Assembly (NCBI RefSeq): GCF_000026105.1
Contig: NC_008027.1
Span: forward strand, 2,928,501 to 2,992,500
Length of the DNA: 64,000 nucleotides
Direction: 5' to 3'
Source of the DNA: Pseudomonas entomophila L48
GTDB lineage: Bacteria; Pseudomonadota; Gammaproteobacteria; Pseudomonadales; Pseudomonadaceae
A program made the position numbers and the translations under genes. Shown here piece by piece: positions 54,608 to 62,070 of this stretch. Under the pieces are notes generated by a model. It was not told the origin of the DNA and searched no databases. It saw nothing but the letters and a program-made list of their open reading frames with translations. How positions within the stretch are numbered: position 1 is the first letter of the stretch; each line of letters begins with the position of its first letter.

Positions 54608-56439
54608 GGCTGCGGCACCACGGCCATCTGGCCTTCGACCATGGGCACGCTACCCGGTGGTTGATCGCCATCGCTCGCGGGCAACGGCCGGGCCATCTGC
54701 CGGACCTGCATGCTCGACTCGGTGCCGGTGCCGAACTCCATGTCCGATGGGCTCTGGTACGGCAGGTTGCGCACGATGCGCGGGGTGATCGCCAGCACCA
54801 GCTCGGACTTGCTCATGTCGTCCTTGTTGCTGCCGAACAGCCGACCCAGGCCAGGAATATCGCCCAGCCCCGGGATCTTGTTGCCGCTGGCGTTGTGGTC
54901 GTTGCGCACCAGCCCAGCCAGCACCTGGGTCTCGCCGTCGTGCAGGCGCAGGCTGGTCTGGGCGTTGCGGGTGTCGACCTGGACCGGGATGGTGCCCTGG
55001 CGGGTCGCCTCCAGTGGCGTGGCGTTGCTCACCTCCAGCGCCACCTTGATCGCCACCTCATTGTTCAGGTGCACGGTGGGCTGCACTTCGAGCTTCAAAC
55101 CGACATCCAGGTAGGTAACGCTTTCGGTGATCACCGGCCCTTGGGTCGAAGGCACCGAAGTGGCGCTGATGATCGGGACGCGCTGGCCGATATGGATACG
55201 CGCCTGCTCGCGGTTGCTGACCCGGATCACGGGGCTTGCCAGGGTGTTGATGTCCTTGTCCTGGGCGTTGATCTTGGCTTGCGGTGCCGGCGAGATGCTG
55301 ATGCGGCTGGAGTCGATACCGCGCAGCTGGTCGAGCACGCTGACCGACTTGCCGTCGCTGGTCAGCACGCCAAAGGTGTTGGGCCATTGCAGGCCCAGGT
55401 CGAGGATGCGCGAGGTGGCCACCTCCATCACCTCCACCTCCAGCACCACCTCGGGGTTGGACTGATCCTGGGACTGCAGCAACTTCTCGGCCATGCGCAC
55501 CGCGTCGGGGGTGTCGCGCATGGTCAGGGTGTTCAGGCGCTCGTCGACGAACACGTCGCGGGTCTTGAGCATGGTCTTGAGCATGTTCATCGCGGTATTG
55601 GCGTCGATGCTGGTCAGGTAGAAGGTGCGCATGACCAGTTCCTGGTAGTCCTTGGTCTTCTGCGGCGAGTCCGGGTAGACCAGCAGGGTGTTGTCGTTGA
55701 CGATCTTCTGGCGCAGCTGGTTCTGCTCCAGCAGCAGCGCCACGGCGTCCTCGATACGCACCTCGCGCACGAAGATGGTGGCTTTCATGTCGGGGCGCAG
55801 GTCGCGGTCGAAGATGAAATTGATCCCGGCGACCTGGGCCAGCACCTCGAAGATGGTCTTCAGGTTGGCGTCGCGAAACTCCAGGGTGACCGGGCGCTCC
55901 AGCTTGCTGCGCAGTTGCGGGAACGGCTGCGCGGTGCGCGCCTGGACGTTCTCGATGTCGCTGCGCAGCATGATCCCCTTCTGGTTCTGCGGGTCCAGGC
56001 GCAGCACCTCGCGCATGTAGCGCTCGGCGCCGAACAGGTCGCCCTGGCGCAGCGCCGCCTGTCCCAGGGCAACGCGTTCGTCGAGGGTGCGGATCAACTC
56101 CAGCTGGCGGATGCCCTCCTGCGCGCGGCGGTTGTTCGGCTCGATGGTCAGCACCCGGCCATAGCCCATGCGCGCGGCGGCGAAGTCGTGGCGGATGCGG
56201 TCGCTGTCGGCCTGGCCCAGCAATGCCTCGACCGCCGCCTGGCGACCATGGGCCAGGGCGATGTTCAGCTCGGTGTCGCGCGGGTCGTCGCGCAGGGCCT
56301 CTTCCAGCCGGGCGATGCCGGCTTCGTACTGGCCCTCCTTCATCAATTCCGCGCTGTCCTTGCGCACGGCGCTGGAGCCACATCCGCCGATGGCCACGCA
56401 CAGGGCCAGCAGCAGGAACGGCGTCTTCGAAGGCTTCAT
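54604..56439 (-). CDS. Secretin with N-terminal TPR region (GspD/PilQ/MshL-like lipoprotein)
   Basis: 611-residue outer-membrane secretin. Lipobox CVAIGGC gives Cys20. TPR-like repeats occupy about 25-190 (EGQYEAGIARLEEALRDDP, then RQGDLFGAERYMREVLRLDP). An STN/N0 domain follows (EFRDANLKTIFEVLAQVAG near 215), then N-domains and a secretin domain (about 330-560) with RVPIISATSV, SVTYLDVGLKLEVQP and NKIPGLGDIPGLGRLFG. It should form the outer-membrane gate for the pseudopilin machine. It overlaps genes on both sides by 4 nt. Confidence 0.9.
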   Translation of the reverse strand: MKPSKTPFLLLALCVAIGGCGSSAVRKDSAELMKEGQYEAGIARLEEALRDDPRDTELNIALAHGRQAAVEALLGQADSDRIRHDFAAARMGYGRVLTIEPNNRRAQEGIRQLELIRTLDERVALGQAALRQGDLFGAERYMREVLRLDPQNQKGIMLRSDIENVQARTAQPFPQLRSKLERPVTLEFRDANLKTIFEVLAQVAGINFIFDRDLRPDMKATIFVREVRIEDAVALLLEQNQLRQKIVNDNTLLVYPDSPQKTKDYQELVMRTFYLTSIDANTAMNMLKTMLKTRDVFVDERLNTLTMRDTPDAVRMAEKLLQSQDQSNPEVVLEVEVMEVATSRILDLGLQWPNTFGVLTSDGKSVSVLDQLRGIDSSRISISPAPQAKINAQDKDINTLASPVIRVSNREQARIHIGQRVPIISATSVPSTQGPVITESVTYLDVGLKLEVQPTVHLNNEVAIKVALEVSNATPLEATRQGTIPVQVDTRNAQTSLRLHDGETQVLAGLVRNDHNASGNKIPGLGDIPGLGRLFGSNKDDMSKSELVLAITPRIVRNLPYQSPSDMEFGTGTESSMQVRQMARPLPASDGDQPPGSVPMVEGQMAVVPQP

Positions 56440-56939
56440 GGTGCGCTCCCTACAGACAGGGTCTGTGGCTGGTGCAGTGGCAGGTAGACCAGGCTCAGCT
56501 CGCTGGCCGAGACCCGGTCGAGGCGGTAGGTGTCTTCGATCACGTCGCCCTGGCGCACGACGTAGAGCTTCTCGCCGTTCTGCAGGAACACCTGCAGGTC
56601 GTCGCGGTCGCCCAGGCGGCCGACGAACTGGAACGGCAGCGCCGGCGCCGTGGGTGCGGCTACCACGGGGGCGGTGACCACGGGTTGCTCGGTGACGGTG
56701 GCCAGGGTTTGCGGTGGGGCCCATTGCTGGGCCGGGAACAGGTCTTTCGAAGGGGGTTGAGGTTTGTTCGCCGGCAAGCCGGCTCCTACAAGTGGCTGCG
56801 CGCTCCCTGTAGGAGCCGGCTTGCCGGCGAACGGGGCCACCTCACCCTCAAGGTCGAACCAATGCCCCGGCGCCCACGCCAGCAAGGCACTGACTCCAAG
56901 AAACCCACCCCACAACACCACGCGCTGAATGTTCATCAC
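56436..56939 (-). CDS. PilP/GspC-like inner-membrane clamp protein
   Basis: 167-residue protein. One N-terminal helix (VVLWGGFLGVSALLAWAPG) precedes a proline-rich linker (about 35-100). A small C-terminal beta domain (FQFVGRLGDRDDLQVFLQNG, then VVRQGDVIEDTYRLDRVS) resembles the PilP / GspC homology region that contacts the secretin. A REP pair lies inside the linker and is read through in frame. Position between the PilO-like gene and the secretin supports the call. Confidence 0.82.
   Translation of the reverse strand: MMNIQRVVLWGGFLGVSALLAWAPGHWFDLEGEVAPFAGKPAPTGSAQPLVGAGLPANKPQPPSKDLFPAQQWAPPQTLATVTEQPVVTAPVVAAPTAPALPFQFVGRLGDRDDLQVFLQNGEKLYVVRQGDVIEDTYRLDRVSASELSLVYLPLHQPQTLSVGSAP
56766..56832. 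repeat. REP pair inside the PilP/GspC-like coding sequence
   Basis: Arms 56766-56790 and 56808-56832 are exact 25-bp reverse complements of the GTAGGAGCCGGCTTGCCGGCGAAC class. The pair is translated as part of the linker (AGKPAPTG...VGAGLPANKP). REP pairs are normally intergenic. Confidence 0.9.
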
Positions 56940-57487
56940 GACCTCGACAGGTAAAGGGTCATGCGTACCCGCCCGGTAAGCTCGCGCTCGCCGATCCGCT
57001 TGCGTTGCAGCTCCAGGTCTTCCAGCACCAGGGTCGGCAACTGGCCCAGCAGCGCCTTGAGAAACCCGCGGATCTGCGGGTAGCTGCCGCGCACCGGCAG
57101 GACGATCTGGTAACGCGCCAGCTGGGTCTTGGGGTCCACACCGAGGGCGTACTCGCCACGGGCCAGGCTGATGCGCTCGGCGTCGGCCAGCTGGTACAGC
57201 CGCTCGATCAGCTCGCTGGCCTGGGGTTGGCCAGGCAGTTGCTGGCGCAGATCGTCCAGCGCCTGTTGCTCAGGCCGCACCTGGACCTTCAGCTCGCCAC
57301 GCGCCAGGCGCTGCACCTGAACGCTGGCGTCCGCCTCACTGGCGCGCAGCTCACGCACCTGCTGCCACAGCGGCAGCACCCAGGCCACGGCCACCGCCAC
57401 CACCAACAGGGCCATCAGGATCGCGGCCAACCCCACGCGCCCCAGGCGCTGGACGGCCTCATGCAGGATCAGGCTAGGGACGCGCAT
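56936..57487 (-). CDS. PilO/GspM-like inner-membrane assembly protein
   Basis: 183-residue bitopic protein. A short cytoplasmic tail is followed by one helix (LAAILMALLVVAVAVAWVL), a coiled coil (about 45-95) and a ferredoxin-like domain (PVRGSYPQIRGFLKALLGQL, then LVLEDLELQRKRI). This layout is that of PilO/GspM. It overlaps the PilN-like gene by 14 nt and the PilP-like gene by 4 nt. Confidence 0.85.
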   Translation of the reverse strand: MRVPSLILHEAVQRLGRVGLAAILMALLVVAVAVAWVLPLWQQVRELRASEADASVQVQRLARGELKVQVRPEQQALDDLRQQLPGQPQASELIERLYQLADAERISLARGEYALGVDPKTQLARYQIVLPVRGSYPQIRGFLKALLGQLPTLVLEDLELQRKRIGERELTGRVRMTLYLSRS

Positions 57488-58016
57488 GGCCGGTCTCCCA
57501 GGTGGCGGTAAGGTTGAAACGCACCGGGTGCTCGGCCTGCCCGGCGACGATCTCGTGGTTGAGCAGCGACACGTCCGACAGTTCCTCGCTGCGCTCCAGG
57601 CGCTGGTGGTACTGCAGCATGGCCTCCAGGTCGCGGGCCTCGGCGCTGATGCGCACCTGCCCCTTGCGCGCATCGGGGGTGAGGCTGAGCAGCGCCACAT
57701 CCTCCTGGGGCATGGCCTCGAGCATGGCGAACAGCTGCTGCCAGGGCCGTTGCAGCTGTTGCGACACGCTGCGCATCTGCGCCAGGCGCTCGGCCTGCTC
57801 GCGGACCACCGCGCTGCTTTGTGGCACGGCACTGGCCGGGCGGCGGCCAAGTTGCAGTTCGAGCTGGTGCACACGGGCCTCGAGGCCGGTCTGCTCGCTC
57901 ACCAGCTGTTGCTGGGCCAGCACCAGTACCGCCAGCGCCGCGCCCCCCAGGGCCAGCAGCGCCCAGGCCAGCGAGCCGTTGCGCCGGGGTTGGAATTCCA
58001 GGTCGAGGCGGCGCAT
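57474..58016 (-). CDS. PilN/GspL-like inner-membrane assembly protein
   Basis: 180-residue bitopic protein. The N-terminal cytoplasmic peptide MRRLDLEFQPRRN resembles the INLLP-type PilN tail that binds PilM. It is followed by a helix (LAWALLALGGAALAVLVLA), a coiled coil, and a periplasmic domain with MLEAMPQEDVALLSLTPDARKG. Start 58016 is 1 nt after the PilM-like stop. Confidence 0.85.
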   Translation of the reverse strand: MRRLDLEFQPRRNGSLAWALLALGGAALAVLVLAQQQLVSEQTGLEARVHQLELQLGRRPASAVPQSSAVVREQAERLAQMRSVSQQLQRPWQQLFAMLEAMPQEDVALLSLTPDARKGQVRISAEARDLEAMLQYHQRLERSEELSDVSLLNHEIVAGQAEHPVRFNLTATWETGHARP

Positions 58017-58017
58017 G

Positions 58018-58800
58018 TCAGGCCACCGCCCGCCACATGGCGCACAGCGGATCGGTCTCGGCGGCCAGCGGGCACAGCTGCACCGCGCCGATGTCCGCGA
58101 CCGCCTGCCGCCCGGGCGCATGCAGGTAGACCCGTGGCGGCTGCCCGCCGTACAGCTCGCAGGTGCGCGCGATCAACGCCTGCAGGGCCTGGTCGGTGTC
58201 GGCGCAGCCCTGGGCCAGCACCTGTTGCCAGGCGCCGTCGGCGGCCAGCAGCAGCACGCTGCGCCGTGGCTCGGCGAGCACGAAGAGGAAATCCCCCTGC
58301 GCCATCTGCGCCGCGCAGCGGTTGTAGGCGGCCATCAGGTAAGGCTGTACCGAGCGCAGGCTCAAGCGGCGCTCCCGGCCCAATTCGCGCAAGCCCTGCA
58401 ACAGCGCCTCAGGCAGTGCCGTGGCGATCCGTGCGGCGCCGGCAGGCTCCGGCGACAGCACGATGCGCCAATCATCCAGCGGCTGCCCGTAGAGATGCTC
58501 GAAACAGGCCCGGGCATAGGTGTCCAGCTCGCGGGGCGTGGCGATTGCATCACTCCAGGGCACCAGGCAGAAGCGGCTGAAGCGCGCCGACAGCAATACC
58601 CGCAGTTGCCCGCCCTTCACTGGATGGGCGGCGAGCAGTTCGTCGAGGGCAGCCAGCGCCGCGCCCCAGGCCGGTTGCGCGGCCAGGCAGTCGAACGGGC
58701 GGCTGCCCAGCCAATGGTGGTGACGACCGTGCCAGCCTCCCAGGCCGACACCCTCGGCGCCGAGCACGGCGCAATAGTGATCAGGCAATGAATGTGACAC
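58018..58800 (-). CDS. PilM/MshI-like cytoplasmic assembly protein (divergent)
   Basis: 260-residue protein without membrane segments, starting at a GTG (VSHSLPDHYCAVLG) that overlaps the ATPase gene by 20 nt. Its position between the ATPase and the PilN-like gene, with an actin-like pattern (LLSARFSRFCLVPWSD, then RRSVLLLAADGAWQQVLAQ), suggests PilM/MshI or the cytoplasmic part of GspL. Sequence conservation is weak, so this call depends on context. The start codon is uncertain. Confidence 0.65.
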   Translation of the reverse strand: MSHSLPDHYCAVLGAEGVGLGGWHGRHHHWLGSRPFDCLAAQPAWGAALAALDELLAAHPVKGGQLRVLLSARFSRFCLVPWSDAIATPRELDTYARACFEHLYGQPLDDWRIVLSPEPAGAARIATALPEALLQGLRELGRERRLSLRSVQPYLMAAYNRCAAQMAQGDFLFVLAEPRRSVLLLAADGAWQQVLAQGCADTDQALQALIARTCELYGGQPPRVYLHAPGRQAVADIGAVQLCPLAAETDPLCAMWRAVA

Positions 58801-60466
58801 GGTTGATCTCCTCAAGTGTGGTGCGGCCCGCACGGACCAGGTCCAGGGCCGAGGCGCGCAGCAGGCGCAGGCCGCGCTGGCAGGCCAGCTGGCGGATCTG
58901 CGCCAGGGGCCGGCGCTCGACGATCATCTGCCGCAGGTCGTCGTCCAGGTGCAGCAGTTCGGCGATGGCGCTGCGCCCGCGGTAACCACTGCCGCGGCAC
59001 TGGCCGCAGCCCTGGGCGCGCATGAACCGCCAGCCCTCCACACCGTCACGGCTCAGCCCCGAGGCCGCGAGCAGTTCGTCGTCCGGCACGCAGGCCACCG
59101 CGCAGTGCGGGCAGGCCAGGCGCACCAGGCGCTGGGCCAGCACGGCGTTGAGCGCCGAGACGAAGCTGTAGGGGTCGACCTGCATCTGGCTGAAGCGGCC
59201 GATCACATCGAACACGTTGTTGGCGTGGATGGTGGTGAACACCAGGTGCCCGGTGAGCGCCGACTGCACGGCGATCTGCGCGGTGTCCGGGTCGCGGATC
59301 TCGCCGACCAGGATCTTGTCCGGGTCATGGCGCAGGATCGAGCGCAGGCCACGGGCGAAGGTCAGGCCCTTCTTCTCGTTGACCGGGATCTGCAGCACCC
59401 CGGGCAGCTGGTACTCGACCGGGTCCTCGATGGTGATGATCTTGTCGACGCCGTGGTTGATCTCGCTGAGCATGGCGTACAGCGTGGTGGTCTTGCCGCT
59501 GCCGGTGGGGCCGGTGACCAGGATCATGCCGTAGGGCTCGCTGGCCAGCCGGCGCAGGGCGCGCAAGGTGTGTTCCTCGAAGCCCAGGGCCTGCAACTGC
59601 ACGCCGCTGACCTTGTCCGACAGGTCCTGCTTGTCGAGCACCCGCAGCACCGCGTCCTCACCGAAGATGCTCGGCATGATCGACACGCGAAAGTCGATCT
59701 GCCGCTCGCCGATGGCCACCTTGAAACGGCCATCCTGGGGGATGCGCTTCTCGCCGATGTCCAATTCGGCCATCACCTTGATCCGCGAGATCACCTGCTC
59801 GGCGAAGGCGCTGCCAGCGGCCTTGCCGGCGCCGTTGAGCACACCATCGATGCGGTATTTGATAGTCAGGCCCTGGCCGGTCATGCCCAGATGGATGTCG
59901 CTGGCGTGCTGCTTGAGCGCGTCGTAGAGGGTGGCGTTGACCAGCTTGACCACCTGGCTCTGGTCTTCGCTGATGCTGGTCAAGGACAGGCGTTGCAGCG
60001 GGTCGGCATCGGTGCCGGCCTCATTGTTGCTGTCGAGAGTGTCGACGGCGTGGAAGCTCTCTTCGTGACGCGCCAGGAACGCCGCAAGATCGGCGGCGTG
60101 GGCCAGGTACAGTGGCGCGCCCTGCAGGCAGTCGTCGATCCAGGCCAGACGGGCACCGTCGAACGGGTCGGCGAACACACCCACCCACTGCCCTTGGTGT
60201 TCGACCAGCGCGCATTCGTGTTTCAGGCACTGGGCCAGGCTGACCCGATCGAAAGCTGGCTTGCTGGCGAACAGGGCCTGGGTGTCGAGCACCGGGTAAT
60301 GCAGGGTGGCGGCCAGGCGTTGGGTGAAGGTGGCGGGCGGGTCGTTGGCGAGGCGTTCGAGGTGGGTCAGCAGGCGGTCTTCACCCGCCTGGGTGCGGGC
60401 CTGGTTCAGGAGATCGCGGGCGTAGCCCTGCGCTTGCCGTGAGTCTGTATCGAATGCCTGGGACAT
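58781..60466 (-). CDS. GspE/PilB-type assembly ATPase
   Basis: 561-residue secretion ATPase. The N-terminal GspE domain (about 60-150) precedes the AAA core: Walker A VTGPTGSGKTTTLYAML near 318, the Asp box IITIEDPVEYQLPG near 345, Walker B ILRHDPDKILVGEIRD near 378 and the His box GHLVFTTIHANN near 405. A C-terminal zinc-binding CPHC...CGQC tetracysteine is present near 450-490. It powers pseudopilus extension. No PilT-like retraction ATPase is nearby. It follows the response-regulator gene by 57 nt. Confidence 0.94.
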   Translation of the reverse strand: MSQAFDTDSRQAQGYARDLLNQARTQAGEDRLLTHLERLANDPPATFTQRLAATLHYPVLDTQALFASKPAFDRVSLAQCLKHECALVEHQGQWVGVFADPFDGARLAWIDDCLQGAPLYLAHAADLAAFLARHEESFHAVDTLDSNNEAGTDADPLQRLSLTSISEDQSQVVKLVNATLYDALKQHASDIHLGMTGQGLTIKYRIDGVLNGAGKAAGSAFAEQVISRIKVMAELDIGEKRIPQDGRFKVAIGERQIDFRVSIMPSIFGEDAVLRVLDKQDLSDKVSGVQLQALGFEEHTLRALRRLASEPYGMILVTGPTGSGKTTTLYAMLSEINHGVDKIITIEDPVEYQLPGVLQIPVNEKKGLTFARGLRSILRHDPDKILVGEIRDPDTAQIAVQSALTGHLVFTTIHANNVFDVIGRFSQMQVDPYSFVSALNAVLAQRLVRLACPHCAVACVPDDELLAASGLSRDGVEGWRFMRAQGCGQCRGSGYRGRSAIAELLHLDDDLRQMIVERRPLAQIRQLACQRGLRLLRASALDLVRAGRTTLEEINRVTFIA

Positions 60467-60523
60467 GGCCTGCGACTCCGCTCAGGGGCGCATCGCAGGC
60501 TGGGGAAGTGGCCGCGGGCGCCG

Positions 60524-61054
60524 CTATTCCCCGGTGAGCAGTTGGTCGTCGTCAGGTTCGGGGGGCTGGCCACCGTTGCGTCGGCGGTCGGCCAGGACCC
60601 AGCTGCCATCGTACAACTGCAAGGGGAACGACTCGTTCCTGTTCTGGCGGCGTTCGACGAAACCCTCGGCCGGGCGGTCCGTGGCCCTGCGCTGGCGCTC
60701 GATGCCCATCAGGTCGAAGATCGCGCGGGCCAGTTCCATCAACGGGAACGGCTTGAACAGGACGTGGCTCACACCAAGCTCGGCGGCCCGCTCACGGACC
60801 TCGACGGTCGGGTGGGCGGTGATCAGCACGAAATGGCACGGCCTGTTCCTGCGCACGGTCTCCAGGACCTGAAACCCCTCCATGTCGGGCAAGCGATAGT
60901 CCAGCACGATCACATCCGGTGCCAGGGTTTCAGCCTCGCTGATGCCGCTGGCGCCATCGTGGGCGACGTGGACTTCCAGGCCTTGCGCCTGCAGATACGC
61001 CTGCAGGTTCTGCGCAAGGGTCTGTTCGTCGTCGACTACCAATACTCTGTTCAC
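60524..61054 (-). CDS. Stand-alone response regulator leading the secretion operon
   Basis: 176-residue protein. A receiver domain (about 1-120) carries VLVVDDEQTLAQNLQAYL, the phospho-acceptor aspartate in VIVLDYRLPDMEGF, threonine in VLITAHP and lysine in LFKPFPLMELA. The C-terminal 50 residues (FVERRQNRNESFPLQLYDGS, ending WVLADRRRN... acidic tail) match no output domain known to me. No kinase is adjacent. The GTG start at 61054 has GGGAG upstream. A sigma-54 promoter and two palindromic enhancers precede it. Confidence 0.82.
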   Translation of the reverse strand: MNRVLVVDDEQTLAQNLQAYLQAQGLEVHVAHDGASGISEAETLAPDVIVLDYRLPDMEGFQVLETVRRNRPCHFVLITAHPTVEVRERAAELGVSHVLFKPFPLMELARAIFDLMGIERQRRATDRPAEGFVERRQNRNESFPLQLYDGSWVLADRRRNGGQPPEPDDDQLLTGE

Positions 61055-61119
61055 CAAGGTCCACTCCCATGAACTGCCCGGTCTCCCGGTCTGCGAAGTG
61101 CGGCCTTGTAGAGGCTTGA

Positions 61120-61134
61120 GCAGGCTTCGTGCCA
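61120..61134 (-). promoter_or_regulatory. Sigma-54 promoter of the response regulator/secretion/csgEFG operon
   Basis: On the minus strand TGGCAC-GAAGC-CTGC (61134 to 61120) matches TGGCAC-N5-TTGC except for C in place of the first T. The essential GG and GC are correctly spaced, and G follows TGGCAC as in the extended consensus. It lies 66 bp upstream of the GTG start. Confidence 0.68.
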
Positions 61135-61218
61135 GGCATGAAGGGTCATTGCGCACCACATTCAACTGACTGTTTCTTATCGAAATTTTTATATCGCCCA
61201 CGGCTTGCGGGCGCGCCC

Positions 61219-61236
61219 TCCCCCATTACCGGGGAA
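61219..61236 (-). promoter_or_regulatory. Candidate enhancer site, TTCCCC-N6-GGGGGA
   Basis: Read on the minus strand TTCCCC-GGTAAT-GGGGGA, an 18-bp dyad with one mismatch. It lies about 90 bp upstream of the sigma-54 promoter and about 40 bp from a second copy. Confidence 0.58.
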
Positions 61237-61260
61237 GTGATGGCATTTGGCCAAACCCGC

Positions 61261-61280
61261 TTTCCCCACTGTTGGGGAAA
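61261..61280 (-). promoter_or_regulatory. Candidate enhancer site, perfect TTTCCCC-N6-GGGGAAA
   Basis: Perfect 7-6-7 inverted repeat (61261-61267 and 61274-61280). It is spaced about 43 bp (four helical turns) from the neighbouring copy, so bound activators would be on the same DNA face. It lies just after the SurA_N-like gene stop. Confidence 0.62.
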
Positions 61281-61296
61281 CGCCTTGTCGGGCCGC

Positions 61297-61938
61297 TCAG
61301 TCAGCGCGCTCCACTGTAGCGGATTCGCGCAAACGTTGGCGCACGGCCTGGCGGGCCTGGGCCTGCAACTGCGCGACCAGCGCGTCCCTGGCCAGGCGCA
61401 GGTTCGGTTCCGGTAAGACAGAAGTATTATCACTTTGGTTCTGCATCCCTTGCAGTCTTTGTCGATTGGCGTCATAGAAAGCCGCGATCTCGGCAGCGCT
61501 GGGCTCTTCGACCACGGTCAGCCGCGCGAACGCTTCCTGGGCGGCCATCTCATGTCGAGTGTAGTCAGCGAAGCTGTCGTGATCGAAGCCTGCGTCCTCC
61601 AGGCGGCGGGCGAACACTGCGGGGCTGCCGAAAGCGGCCTCGACTTCAGCGACCCGCGCCCTCACCTGCTCATCGTCGATGGCGATACCTTGCCGGCGCG
61701 CCTCCTGCCACAACAGTTCCTTGTCGATCAACTCGTCCAGGGCCTGTTCGCGCAGGCGCTGGTACAGGTTGGGGTTGCGGATGCTCGCCACCGCCCGCCC
61801 CTGGGCCTGGAGGTATTCGGTGAAGTAGCGCTCCAGGCGCAGCGCGCCAATCTCCACGCCGTTGACCCGGGCCACGGGAGCTTCAGCGAAGATTGCCGGG
61901 GTGACGCCCAGCAGCAGGCACAACAGCAGGATACGCAT
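61297..61938 (-). CDS. SurA_N-like periplasmic chaperone without isomerase domain
   Basis: 213-residue protein with a signal peptide (MRILLLCLLLGVTPAIFA). Residues about 20-150 resemble the SurA N-terminal chaperone domain (VARVNGVEIGALRLERYFTE, then LDELIDKELLWQEARRQGIAI). The parvulin domain that usually follows is missing; instead there is a helical tail rich in Ala, Gln and Arg. Same strand and immediately upstream of the secretion operon, it could assist export of fibre subunits, but it precedes the sigma-54 promoter and may be separate. Confidence 0.78.
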   Translation of the reverse strand: MRILLLCLLLGVTPAIFAEAPVARVNGVEIGALRLERYFTEYLQAQGRAVASIRNPNLYQRLREQALDELIDKELLWQEARRQGIAIDDEQVRARVAEVEAAFGSPAVFARRLEDAGFDHDSFADYTRHEMAAQEAFARLTVVEEPSAAEIAAFYDANRQRLQGMQNQSDNTSVLPEPNLRLARDALVAQLQAQARQAVRQRLRESATVERAD

Positions 61939-61977
61939 GGCAGCCTCCTCTCATTGTGTGGGTCTGACGCGGTCCGT

Positions 61978-62062
61978 TGTAGGAACGGCTTCAGCCGCGA
62001 TCACCCGCGCAGCGGGTGCCCTGCACCGTGTTGGATTCATCGCGGCTGAAGCCGCTCCTACA
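61978..62062. repeat. REP pair, GTAGGAGCGGCTTCAGCCGCG type
   Basis: Arms 61978-62001 and 62039-62062 are reverse complements with one mismatch. It lies between the fusion gene and the SurA_N-like gene. Confidence 0.85.
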
Positions 62063-62070
62063 GGCCCCGT

